Shown one piece after another: positions 16,525 to 25,309 of a stretch of 64,000 nt of DNA. The translations under genes and the position numbers were made by a program. The stretch lies in NCBI RefSeq assembly GCF_009695915.1, contig NZ_VUMZ01000004.1:62001-126000 (forward strand). Reading direction: 5' to 3'. The notes under the pieces are model-generated. The model did not search any database. It had not been told where the DNA came from and worked only from the letters and a program-made list of their open reading frames with translations. Numbering within the stretch: position 1 is the first letter of the stretch; each line of letters starts with the position of its first letter. The stretch is from Hornefia butyriciproducens. Lineage in GTDB: Bacteria; Bacillota; Clostridia; Peptostreptococcales; Anaerovoracaceae.

Positions 16525-16581
16525 ATTATAACTTTTTCTAATTATATGACCATTCATCGTAAAAAGCAACAGTGCTACAAT
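16525..16581. promoter_or_regulatory. Back-to-back promoters of the PucR-type gene and the MFS operon
   Basis: Minus strand: TGGTCA (16547-16552), 16 bp, TATAAT (16525-16530). Plus strand: TTCATC (16553-16558), 17 bp, TACAAT (16576-16581). Both -35 boxes are weak and abut, as expected where activation by a shared regulator is needed. Confidence 0.45.
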
Positions 16582-16614
16582 TCTTGTATTAAAACAAATA
16601 CATACGCACAGGGT

Positions 16615-16677
16615 ATTCAAAGTTACTGGCCACACATTGAATTCTTCTCCTGAAGTCACGAAGACTTTCAGGTAACT
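16615..16677 (+). promoter_or_regulatory. Pseudoknot-capable leader hairpins before the MFS gene
   Basis: ATTCAA pairs with TTGAAT (16615-16620, 16637-16642); its loop contains AGTTAC (16621-16626), complementary to GTAACT (16672-16677) after a second hairpin CCTGAAGTC-ACGAA-GACTTTCAGG (16649-16672). The hairpin tip GTCACGAAGAC is identical to one in the nik leader. No terminator follows; AGGAGG lies about 14 nt beyond. Confidence 0.4.
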
Positions 16678-16705
16678 GTAGTTGCTGTATGAGGAGGTAC
16701 AAATT

Positions 16706-17929
16706 ATGAGTAGCACAAACAAAGGAGCGGGCGGAAAGGCCTGGGCAATCGTAATATTTTTTACACTGTTCATGGTCACGATGACGTTCAATCTGATCGT
16801 CTACCCCGCATGCGCCGCGGATACGATGCGGCAGTACGGCATTTCACAGGCGGGTCTGACGACACTGTCGTCCGTCACCTCTGTCGTCGGTCTGTTCGCC
16901 GGATTTATCTTCGGGCCGATTCTCGACAAACGGGGCTCCAGAAAAACCATTCTTTTCGGACTTCTTGTCGGAGCGGTTCTGTTCTTCGTGAGGGTGCTGG
17001 TTACCAGCTACGCACTCGCTATCGTTCTGACCTTCCTGGCGTCCTTCTTCGTCGGAGTCTGTCAGGTGGCAGCATCTAAAGTTCTGGCCACCTGGTTTAC
17101 GCCGCAGACGGTTTCCGTCGCTTATTCGTTTCAGGCCGCCGGAGCCGGCTTCGGTTCTGCGGGGGCGTTCATTATCGGCGCGGCTCTCGGACTGAAAGGC
17201 TCGCTTCTTTTAATCGCCATCGCCTACACTGTTCTGTTTATCTATTGGCTTATCGCCGGGAAGGACGGCCCAATCGCCGTACAGGGCGCGCAGCCGCCCA
17301 AAGGAAGTTCCGCCATGGTCTGGAAGAGCCGGACGCTCTGGCTCATGGCCATCGCCGCTTCCTGTGCAGTCGGCTCCACACTGCTGATCAATTCCTACTG
17401 CATCAACGCTTTTGTCGGAAAGGGAATGAACCCCGGACAGGCCGCTCTCATCGGCACCGTGCTGAATCTGTCACTGCTGGTCGGCGGATATCTGGGAACC
17501 TTCCTGATGAGTGTGATCAAGCGCTACAATATCGTCACTCTGATCTGCTTTATCGGGGGCGCTGTCGGTTATCTGATGAGCTGGTTCTCGCCTCTGGGCG
17601 CCGCAACATGGTGCTGGCTGGTCATCGGCGGACTTCTGATGGGAGGCACTGTCGGACTGACCATGGGCAGAACCGCCCTCATCCCTCTTACCGGACAGTT
17701 TCCCGTGGAGGCAATCGGGAGCGCCGGGGGTGCGCTGGAAGCCATCAAGGGTGCCATCACCTTTGTATTCCCCATCGTGATCGCGAACATCTTCGCCACA
17801 AATTACAACGCGATTTTCATCACCTTCGGGGTGCTCTGCGTCATCGGATTCGTGACCGGCGGTCTTCTGGTTCCGGAACTGGGACCGAAGGGGAAGCTGC
17901 AGCAGGAGCAGGCACAAAACTCACACTGA
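16706..17929 (+). CDS. Major facilitator superfamily transporter
   Basis: 407 residues with about 12 membrane helices in two halves joined by a cytoplasmic loop near residue 190. The A-like motif FGPILDKRGSRKT follows helix 2 as in MFS proteins, and the fold resembles the oxalate/formate antiporter group. Start 16706 (MSSTNKGAGGKAW) follows GAGGAGG. It heads a cluster with an SDR and an aldo/keto reductase under a divergent PucR-type regulator, so it probably imports the compound they oxidise or reduce; the compound is unknown. Confidence 0.85.
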   Translation: MSSTNKGAGGKAWAIVIFFTLFMVTMTFNLIVYPACAADTMRQYGISQAGLTTLSSVTSVVGLFAGFIFGPILDKRGSRKTILFGLLVGAVLFFVRVLVTSYALAIVLTFLASFFVGVCQVAASKVLATWFTPQTVSVAYSFQAAGAGFGSAGAFIIGAALGLKGSLLLIAIAYTVLFIYWLIAGKDGPIAVQGAQPPKGSSAMVWKSRTLWLMAIAASCAVGSTLLINSYCINAFVGKGMNPGQAALIGTVLNLSLLVGGYLGTFLMSVIKRYNIVTLICFIGGAVGYLMSWFSPLGAATWCWLVIGGLLMGGTVGLTMGRTALIPLTGQFPVEAIGSAGGALEAIKGAITFVFPIVIANIFATNYNAIFITFGVLCVIGFVTGGLLVPELGPKGKLQQEQAQNSH

Positions 17930-18083
17930 CCGGTATCTGCCGACGCGCTCTGCAATTGGCTCTCGCGCCGAGGCGCTGCCGAAAGAGCGCCGTCAGCGCC
18001 CGCCGGATCCGGCAGGGGCACAATAAGCAGACATTATTTTTCAATATTTATCGTATTTAACACATAACAAGGAGGTTTACATT

Positions 18084-18911
18084 ATGAAGGATATGCTGAA
18101 GGATCAGGTCGCTATCGTTACAGGAGGAGGCTCCGGAATGGGAGAAGCCACCGCGAAACTCTTTGCACGGGAAGGAGCTAAGGTCGTCATTGCCGATTTC
18201 AACGAAGCAAACGCGAATAAAGTCGTAAAGGATATCACCGACGAGGGCGGCGTTGCCAGATTTTATCAGAAAATGGACGTTTCTGACCGGGCGCAGGTCG
18301 AGAAGATCGCAGAAATGACTTATGACGAATTCGGACGCATCGACATTCTCGCCGCATACGCGGGCGGAACCTTCGACGGAGATCCGAATCTGAGCCAGCA
18401 GGAGGTGCTGGAAAAGACCACTGCTGTGAATCAGTGGGGCATGTATTACAGCTGTTTTGCTGTCGTTCCGTATATGAAAAAGGCGCACAGCGGCAAAATC
18501 ATCATTTGTTCCTCAAACGGAGCCTTCAACCCCACCGCACCGGCCTATGAATATCATATGGCGAAGGGTGCCTGTGAATCTCTCTGCGTCAACCTGGCCA
18601 TGGATCTGGCGAAGTTCGGCATCCGTGTGAACTGCATCAAGCCGGGCCCCATCGTCACCGCCTTCTGGGACGAGCTGATGGAGGACGGGCCGGAGCGGAA
18701 GGCGATTCTGAAGGGAATCGCAGACGTGGAGATTCCGCTGGGACGCACCGGAACCGCAGAGGACATCGCCGGGCCCGCTCTGTTCTTCGCATCTGATCTT
18801 TCGCAGTATGTCACCGGTCTGTGCATGTATGTCGCAGGCGGCGCGGGATATGTCTACGCCTTCGGACAGTCATCCATCGCTCACGCCGGCGTCGGGCGCA
18901 GTGATCTTTAA
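18084..18911 (+). CDS. Short-chain dehydrogenase/reductase
   Basis: 275 residues. NAD(P)-binding TGGGSGMGEA (residues 13-22), the SDR catalytic serine in ICSSNGAF and the YHMAK (YxxxK) pair are present, with the C-terminal AGGAGY common in the family. ADFN after strand 2 suggests NAD preference. AAGGAGG precedes ATG. It lies between the MFS transporter and an Fe-S aldo/keto reductase in the same orientation. The 154-bp gap before it contains a GGCGCT/AGCGCC hairpin but no clear terminator. Confidence 0.9.
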   Translation: MKDMLKDQVAIVTGGGSGMGEATAKLFAREGAKVVIADFNEANANKVVKDITDEGGVARFYQKMDVSDRAQVEKIAEMTYDEFGRIDILAAYAGGTFDGDPNLSQQEVLEKTTAVNQWGMYYSCFAVVPYMKKAHSGKIIICSSNGAFNPTAPAYEYHMAKGACESLCVNLAMDLAKFGIRVNCIKPGPIVTAFWDELMEDGPERKAILKGIADVEIPLGRTGTAEDIAGPALFFASDLSQYVTGLCMYVAGGAGYVYAFGQSSIAHAGVGRSDL

Positions 18912-18977
18912 TCGGTGACAGAGCACACACAGACTGATCATATTTCGCTAACAAAGAATAATTCGGAGGACTTTCTG

Positions 18978-20204
18978 ATGAAAAAGGAAATTGATTTTGG
19001 GAAACGCCTCGCCTACGGCTGCCTGCGTCTCCCGATTGTGGAGGCCGGTTTTGTCGCTCCGGGATTTCGGGACGATTCCAATGTGGATGAGGCCGCATGG
19101 CAGAAAATCGTGGATCGCGGCATGGCGAACGGATATAACTACTTTGACACCTCCTGGTTTTACCATAACGGTAATTCCGAACGGGCCATCGGCCATTGTG
19201 TAGCCGACAGATATCCGAGAGAATCCTTCATTCTCTCGGATAAGATGCCGGTCAAGTTCATGAAGGACGGGTCGGAAATGGAGCCGATCTTTGAGGAACA
19301 GCTGAAAAAATGTCACGTGGACTACTTTGACTTCTATCTGATCCACGCCATCAGCTCGGAAACCTATGACAAATGGACGAAGGAAGGACTCTTTGACTTC
19401 CTCGTCAAAAAGAGAGAAGAAGGAAAATACCGCGAATTCGGGCTGTCGCTCCACGAGACCCCGGAATTCCTCGACCGGATTCTGACGGAACATCCCGAAG
19501 TGGATTTCGTAATGCTGCAGATCAATTATCTGGACTGGGATTCTCCTGCGATACGCTCCCGGGAACTGTATGAAACTGCCGTCCGGCACGGAAAGCCCAT
19601 CGTGGTCATGGAGCCCTGCAAGGGCGGCACACTGGCGAATCCGCCCGAAGAGGCAGTAAAGCTGATGAAGGACTACAATCCTGACGCTTCCATCGCCTCA
19701 TGGGCATATCGATTTGTCGGTTCCCTGCCGGGAGTCCGGGTCGTTTCTGTCGGTATGCCGAGAATGGAATTCCTGGAAGACAACATGAAGACCTTCGACA
19801 ACTTCCAGCCGCTGAACGATGAGGAATACAAGATCCTCGATCAGGTTACAGACATCATCAACAGCAAAACCGCCATTCCCTGCACCAACTGCAAATACTG
19901 TGAGGAAGCATGCCCCTTCGACATCCCCTCCGGCGACTATTTCCAGCTGTTCAACGACTATTACCGGATGACGGAAAGCTCCGACTACAACGATGTCTGC
20001 ACACCGGCCATCACTTACGGTTTCATGAAGGAACGGCGCGCCGGTGCAGATAAATGCGTCGCCTGCGGCAAATGCGAGAAGGTCTGTCCGCAGCACCTGG
20101 ATATCGCGAATCTGCTGAAGGAGAAAATCGCCGGCGAGCTCTACTCACATAACCCCGATTCCATGCTGACTGACAAAACCGATGAAATGGGGAAGCCGGA
20201 ATAA
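18978..20204 (+). CDS. Aldo/keto reductase with C-terminal 2x[4Fe-4S] ferredoxin domain
   Basis: 408 residues. The aldo/keto reductase barrel has GYNYFDTSWFYHNG and HAISSETYDKW-type segments; the C-terminus has two cluster motifs, CTNCKYCEEACP (near 318) and CVACGKCEKVCP (near 371). Such fusions are common in anaerobes and probably exchange electrons with ferredoxin. Start 18978 (MKKEIDFGKRL) is set by CGGAGG; the frame opens 63 bp earlier at a GTG without ribosome site. Last gene of the MFS-SDR-AKR cluster. Confidence 0.9.
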   Translation: MKKEIDFGKRLAYGCLRLPIVEAGFVAPGFRDDSNVDEAAWQKIVDRGMANGYNYFDTSWFYHNGNSERAIGHCVADRYPRESFILSDKMPVKFMKDGSEMEPIFEEQLKKCHVDYFDFYLIHAISSETYDKWTKEGLFDFLVKKREEGKYREFGLSLHETPEFLDRILTEHPEVDFVMLQINYLDWDSPAIRSRELYETAVRHGKPIVVMEPCKGGTLANPPEEAVKLMKDYNPDASIASWAYRFVGSLPGVRVVSVGMPRMEFLEDNMKTFDNFQPLNDEEYKILDQVTDIINSKTAIPCTNCKYCEEACPFDIPSGDYFQLFNDYYRMTESSDYNDVCTPAITYGFMKERRAGADKCVACGKCEKVCPQHLDIANLLKEKIAGELYSHNPDSMLTDKTDEMGKPE

Positions 20205-20233
20205 AAAAAACTCACCAAAGAACTTATTATAAA

Positions 20234-20289
20234 AGGGAGTGCGAAAAAATAAATTATTTCACACTCCCTCGATTCGCTTAATGCGAATC
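20234..20289. terminator. Convergent-region hairpins, minus-strand terminator
   Basis: AGGGAGTG/CACTCCCT (20234-20241 with 20262-20269) with further A-T pairs inside; on the minus strand TTTTAT follows, so it should end the 20321-22930 transcript. A second hairpin GATTCGC/GCGAATC (20271-20289) adjoins it without a U-tract. Confidence 0.6.
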
Positions 20290-20320
20290 TGGTATTATCG
20301 GGAGAAAATGGGGGTTTGTT

Positions 20321-22930
20321 TTATCGGATCTTTGTACTTTTCGCTTTACTCCAGGAGGAATAAATCTTAGTCCCCTTGACTTTTTTATATGTGCGAACCC
20401 GGACATAGTACTTTCCCTTCTTCGCCTTCAGCGTTTTCAACAGTTTGGCTCCGGCTTTTATCCCGGTTTTTCTCTTCACCGTATACGTTTTCGCTTTCCT
20501 GAACGATTTCTTTGCCGCGATCTGAAGCTGGTATCCGGAGATCTGTGTCGGCTGTGCATACCAGTAAACTGTGACTTTTTTCTTGCTCGCCTTGAGTTTT
20601 TTCAGTTTGGTTCCCACCGGATGAATCGTAACCTTAAAGGAAGTGCGGTACTTATATCTGCCGTTAAAATCAAGTTTTACAGTATAGATACCGACGGAGC
20701 CGGAGAGTGTTGTAACAAGATACTGATCTCTCGATACGTTCTTCTTGTTCGAGTCTTTCACCTTGATCTGCGGTATGATCTCGACTCCTTCATAAATATA
20801 ATCTTTGACAGGTGACACAGTTGTCAGTTTCGGGATCGTTTCTTTATAACTTCCTCCACAAATTTCACATGTATAGGTCAGCACGCCGTTTTTTGTCCTT
20901 GTCGCCTGCTTCGTGACGTTACCGGAGTCGAACGCACAGTCTTCAGTCTCAATGATTTTTCCTGTATCTTTATCGATCACATCATGCCTGCGAGTCGATT
21001 TATCATACTTGTATTCGTATTTCAGTTCGTATTCATAATCGGTTCCGTCGGACCGATCGCTCTTCAGCGGCGCAGATTCAATCTTTTTCAGATTCCATGC
21101 GGCATCCCAGTCGAATCCGTCGGTAACGGCCATAGCATCCTTATACGACGAGATATTTCCCTTTGCGACTGAATGAACCTTGCCGCCCTTCATAAAGGAA
21201 ATATATGGCAAATACGGGTTAGAATACACGAAACTGTCTTTCGAATCAATATGCTTATACATATCATAAGCCAGTTTCTTGTCTCCGTTGCTGTCGATCA
21301 GTCCGAACGACGCATTGTTCTTCGTTTCCGCTTCATGATCTACAAGGCGGTAGTAACAAAGTGCCTTAACTGCATCCAGGTTCGCACAGCGGTAGTATAG
21401 CTGCGCAATGTATGCGGCCTGCCGTTTTTGGCCGACCTCAGAGCAGTCTCCTGAGGATACGCCGGTCTCTGTCAGATAGATGCCTCTCGGTTTGCCGTCA
21501 TACATCATATCTGCCTGTGACAGATATTTCTGAAGTACTTCAAGGTTCAATACTGTTATGAACTGGGACGTGTTGTAATCCCCTGTAATTTTAAAGTACG
21601 GATGCGTCGAATCGGCCCCGGTATCGACCATACCTATATCCGTAGCCGGAAGGCTGCCGCTGTAGTTATGCTGCGCAACTCCCCAGTCGTAATCTCCACG
21701 GGCGGATTCCCGTTTCTCAATCCAGCTGAGAACGGCTTTCGGAGCGTATGTATTACGAATCAGCGGAGAATAATTATGCCGTACAGATTGTTCATTGTAC
21801 GCCCAGTCATGTGTCAGCGAAACGAGCACGGCTGCATCCGCAGCATATTTTTTAACAGCCAGGTTGGCAATGCGAAGCGCTCTGGTATACTCTTCCATAA
21901 AGGTGTCCAGGGATTCTCTCTTTTCGATCCATTTGCCCTTCCATGCACCGCTTTTATACTTCGCAGTGTTCTTTGAGACCTTCCAATAATTGTACGGATG
22001 ATCAATTTCATTCCCGATTACATAGCTGGATATCACTCCATGTCCGGTGTTCGAATAACGCGAAGCCAGAAATTCCATGACGGCCTCGAAATACCCGAGC
22101 CCCTTCCGGTTTGATGTGTTGAATCCCATGACAGGGGTCAGCGCTCCGTCTCCGTAAGTCAGGGACACCGGATGGGATGAGTAATCTGAATTCGGCATTG
22201 CAACCATAATGGCGGTAACGTTAATCCCGGCAGCGGTCGCTTCAGATATGGCCTTGTCGTAATAGTCAACGCGTTTTTTATTAAAGAAATATGTTTTCCC
22301 GTTGGAACGAAATGCGATTCCGCCGTGCTCCCGTTCGTCGACAGGTTTCCCGTTTTTGTCTTCGTTCGCATACAGGAGTTCGGTTACATCAATATTCAAA
22401 GCTGCCTGCTGTGCACCCAGATCCTTTGCCGGAGTGACCGGGTCGTCTCCTTCCAGAAGGATGCCTTTTTTACTCGTCGTTTCAACACGAATCCGATTTT
22501 TCTTTGATTGAATATCGGTTGCATAGACCGGCCCCGCAAGAATTTTTTTGTCCTGTATGACATAATATTTATCGTACAGACGGTCTTCGCTTTTCTCGTT
22601 GTATCTGTCGATCGTCAGCGTTTTGCTGCCTCCGCAGGAATATGTACCGATAAGATCGCCATTCCCGCGTATCGTGCTGATTCCGTGAATCGAATCACCC
22701 TCTGCATACTCATTTGCTGATGCTGCGTATACCTGCGCTGTGCCGCTGTCACCAATATCAGAAAGGGTAATTGTAATCTGATCTGATCTAACAGCAACCT
22801 TCATATTTCCGGAATCGGCATATACCGGTCGGAACATTCCCAGGCAGAGCATACCGATCAGCACTATCAGGACAGGACTCAGTCTGATGATCCGTGCTGA
22901 TCTGCAACCTGTTTCTTGTAATTTTCTCAT
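20321..22930 (-). CDS. Secreted DUF5722-type protein with Fn3-like C-terminus
   Basis: 869 residues. Signal peptide: basic start, hydrophobic core (LSPVLIVLIGMLCLGMF), cleavage near VYADS. A beta-rich leader (about 40-150) is followed by a DUF5722-type region (about 160-600), related to TIM-barrel glycosidases: VIGNEIDHPYNYW, LVSLTHDWAY and YLTETGVSSGD fit acid/base and nucleophile positions, but activity is unproven. Then a CEICGG Cys pair, an Ig-like unit and a terminal Fn3-like module ending SSWSKAKSTKIR. Of two adjacent ATGs I choose 22930 because GGGGAG is then six bases away. Paralogous to the protein at 25310. Confidence 0.8.
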   Translation of the reverse strand: MRKLQETGCRSARIIRLSPVLIVLIGMLCLGMFRPVYADSGNMKVAVRSDQITITLSDIGDSGTAQVYAASANEYAEGDSIHGISTIRGNGDLIGTYSCGGSKTLTIDRYNEKSEDRLYDKYYVIQDKKILAGPVYATDIQSKKNRIRVETTSKKGILLEGDDPVTPAKDLGAQQAALNIDVTELLYANEDKNGKPVDEREHGGIAFRSNGKTYFFNKKRVDYYDKAISEATAAGINVTAIMVAMPNSDYSSHPVSLTYGDGALTPVMGFNTSNRKGLGYFEAVMEFLASRYSNTGHGVISSYVIGNEIDHPYNYWKVSKNTAKYKSGAWKGKWIEKRESLDTFMEEYTRALRIANLAVKKYAADAAVLVSLTHDWAYNEQSVRHNYSPLIRNTYAPKAVLSWIEKRESARGDYDWGVAQHNYSGSLPATDIGMVDTGADSTHPYFKITGDYNTSQFITVLNLEVLQKYLSQADMMYDGKPRGIYLTETGVSSGDCSEVGQKRQAAYIAQLYYRCANLDAVKALCYYRLVDHEAETKNNASFGLIDSNGDKKLAYDMYKHIDSKDSFVYSNPYLPYISFMKGGKVHSVAKGNISSYKDAMAVTDGFDWDAAWNLKKIESAPLKSDRSDGTDYEYELKYEYKYDKSTRRHDVIDKDTGKIIETEDCAFDSGNVTKQATRTKNGVLTYTCEICGGSYKETIPKLTTVSPVKDYIYEGVEIIPQIKVKDSNKKNVSRDQYLVTTLSGSVGIYTVKLDFNGRYKYRTSFKVTIHPVGTKLKKLKASKKKVTVYWYAQPTQISGYQLQIAAKKSFRKAKTYTVKRKTGIKAGAKLLKTLKAKKGKYYVRVRTYKKVKGTKIYSSWSKAKSTKIR

Positions 22931-22955
22931 CATTTTCTCCCCTTTAATATCTGAG

Positions 22956-22992
22956 AAAAAGCCGCCGCAGTTTTCCGCTGCAGCGGCTTTTT
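22956..22992 (-). terminator. Terminator between the two surface-protein genes
   Basis: AAAAAGCCGC-type arms (GCCGCcGCAG/CTGCaGCGGC) with a 7-base loop and T5 on either strand. It follows the stop of the 23014-25227 gene by 22 bp. Confidence 0.85.
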
Positions 22993-23013
22993 GAGCGGTT
23001 TATGCCGAAATTC

Positions 23014-25227
23014 TTATCTCACCTTAGCGCTCTTCACAGAACTCCACGATCCGTAAAGTTTCACCTTTTTACCCGAGATGTTCTTTACCGTCTTGTAGGA
23101 GCGTACCTGTACATACTTTTTCCCCTTCTTGACTTTCGAGAACTTATAGGATGTTGTCTTATAGCTCTTGATCGTCTTGACCTTCGCACTCTTCATCGAC
23201 TTCTTCGCAGAGTAGCGAACCTGATATCCGCTGACTTTGGAATCCTTTTTCCAAGACGCTTTCAGCGTCTTTTTGCCGGCCTTGACCGATTTCAGCGAAG
23301 TCTTCTTCGGGTTGATCGTATAGGTCAGCTTCTTCGTTCCGTCATATTCATTCTGGAATTTCACAGTCAGTGTATAGTAACCGATGTTCTTGCTCGATTT
23401 AGCACGAGTCACCAGATAGTGATCATTCTCGACGATAGTCTTGCCGTCCGCATCTATTACTTCCACGATCGGCTTAATGGTCTTTCCTGTGTATGCATAG
23501 GCGGATTTTGAAGTCTTAACGGACGCAATCTTTGCGATCTTGCCGGTCACAACATGCTTGTGGCACACTGTGCAGGTCTCCGCATACTCGCCGTCCTCTT
23601 TATCAGTGGCTTTCTTGCTTACAATTGTCTTTCCGTCAAGCTTATGACCGAGTGCCGGGATGAAATCCTGCTTCGTTTCACCGCATAATTTACAGGTGTA
23701 TGTACCGGAACCCTTGTCTGTACAGGTCGGTTCACTCTCCGTTTTTGTCAGCTCCCACTCATGTCCGGTGATCTTGACATTTTCGATCGTCTGAATCGGA
23801 TAATCATATCCTGCGTCTCCGTAAAGGATGATCTTATATGCTCCCTCGTCCAGACGATTCTTCCAGTCCTTGTTTTCCCGGTTATTGGATACCGCATGAA
23901 GAAGATCGACCTCTTTACCGTTTTCCCAGGAAAGTGTCGTCTTGTCGGCAGGATCCTTCCAGTAGCCTGTCGTTTTATCGACATCATCGGAACCGTCTAC
24001 ATAGTACCAGAAATAGGACTCTTTGCCGCCCTTCGAATGGTTCGTGTTCTCATCCGACTGCTTGTAGATTGCGACCCACGCTCCGGAATCTTTCGGAGCG
24101 GACGCCGTTACCGGAAGCTTACCGCACGACGCATAGGACTTCGTGTTATCAACCGAAAGCTTATAGTCATCCTTGTTGATGACCTTCTTGATGCTCACAT
24201 CAAAGCTCTTCTCGATGATATACGGATTTCCACTGCCACTTTTGATCAGTACCAGCTTGTACTCGCCCGCCGGAACCGTACGATCCTTAGTATCGTTATC
24301 CTTCAGCAGATTGAAGGTTCCCTTGCGGTCTGAATTAATCATTGCAAATGTTGCAGATGTATCTTTGTTAATAACATTATCACCCTTCTTATACAGACCA
24401 ACCCATGCTTCCGTATCGCTGTCCGGAACAGAAGCCTTGATGTTCAATGCTTCACCGTCATTGATTTTTTCATTCTCAACGGTCAGATCGTAGCCGGCAT
24501 CCGCTTTCACCGTAATGTCCTTCGTTGCGTACTCTGTGTACGGCGGCTGAGCTCCGGTCTGAAGAGAAATGATATATTTGCCCGGCATAAGCTGAGTCAG
24601 CGATTTCGGTCTTCCCGTACCCGTTGTTCCTTTGGTGATGTCCGCGGTTTTATTTCCATCGATCCACCAGTATGACGCCTGCGTACCATCCAGGTAATCT
24701 CCCTCGTCCACGCCGTAAATACCGACCCAGGAACCGCTCGGACCGACCGAAGTGACATTGATCGCTTCGCCGACCGTGTACTCGTCTTTGTCCGTCGTTA
24801 CACTGTAACGGCTGTCCGCCTTTACAGTAATAGTTTTTTCGGCGTACTGCGTGTACGGCGGCTGAGCTCCGGTGAGAAGAACAATCTTGTACTTTCCCGG
24901 CTTCAACTGAGTCAGCGATTTCGGTCTTCCCGCACCCGTTGTTCCTTTGGTGATGTCCGCGGTTTTATTTCCATCGATATACCAGTATGACGCCTGCGTA
25001 CCATCCAGGTAATCTCCCTCGTCCACGCCGTAAATACCGACCCAGGAACCACTCGGACCGACCGAAGTGACATTGATCGCTTCGCCGACCGTGTACTCGT
25101 CTTTGTCCGTCGTTACGCTGTATTCGCTGTCTGCATAGACCGATCCCGGCGCAAATGCCGCAAATACGGTAATACACAGGAGCGCAATAAGCCATCTGAC
25201 AGACTTTCTCTTGCGTGCTGTTACCAT
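23014..25227 (-). CDS. Secreted multi-Ig repeat protein with Fn3-like C-terminus
   Basis: 737 residues. Signal peptide at 1-32 (RWLIALLCITVFAAFAPGSVYA). Two almost identical 105-residue units (36-140, 141-245) with GSWVGIYGVDEGDYLDG, then two diverged copies (about 246-355, 356-490) sharing the AWVxxYKxxD core; these look like Ig-like all-beta domains. Then a Cys-rich GTYTCKLCG/ETCTVCHK stretch, an Ig-like unit and a terminal Fn3-like module ending YGSWSSVKSAKVR. No sortase LPxTG or S-layer motif is seen, so its attachment is unclear. AGGAGGG precedes ATG. No enzymatic domain; an adhesion or matrix role is guesswork. Confidence 0.8.
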   Translation of the reverse strand: MVTARKRKSVRWLIALLCITVFAAFAPGSVYADSEYSVTTDKDEYTVGEAINVTSVGPSGSWVGIYGVDEGDYLDGTQASYWYIDGNKTADITKGTTGAGRPKSLTQLKPGKYKIVLLTGAQPPYTQYAEKTITVKADSRYSVTTDKDEYTVGEAINVTSVGPSGSWVGIYGVDEGDYLDGTQASYWWIDGNKTADITKGTTGTGRPKSLTQLMPGKYIISLQTGAQPPYTEYATKDITVKADAGYDLTVENEKINDGEALNIKASVPDSDTEAWVGLYKKGDNVINKDTSATFAMINSDRKGTFNLLKDNDTKDRTVPAGEYKLVLIKSGSGNPYIIEKSFDVSIKKVINKDDYKLSVDNTKSYASCGKLPVTASAPKDSGAWVAIYKQSDENTNHSKGGKESYFWYYVDGSDDVDKTTGYWKDPADKTTLSWENGKEVDLLHAVSNNRENKDWKNRLDEGAYKIILYGDAGYDYPIQTIENVKITGHEWELTKTESEPTCTDKGSGTYTCKLCGETKQDFIPALGHKLDGKTIVSKKATDKEDGEYAETCTVCHKHVVTGKIAKIASVKTSKSAYAYTGKTIKPIVEVIDADGKTIVENDHYLVTRAKSSKNIGYYTLTVKFQNEYDGTKKLTYTINPKKTSLKSVKAGKKTLKASWKKDSKVSGYQVRYSAKKSMKSAKVKTIKSYKTTSYKFSKVKKGKKYVQVRSYKTVKNISGKKVKLYGSWSSVKSAKVR
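24493..25122 (-). repeat. 315-bp tandem duplication inside the surface-protein gene
   Basis: Units 24808-25122 and 24493-24807 are nearly identical at DNA level and encode the two 105-residue domains, which implies a recent duplication or gene conversion. Confidence 0.88.
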
Positions 25228-25309
25228 TTCTTGTCCCTCCTTATATCATGATATGCAGCGCTTGCGGCAGTGCAGGCGCCACATATCGTCTAAACGTGTG
25301 TCTGAAGAT

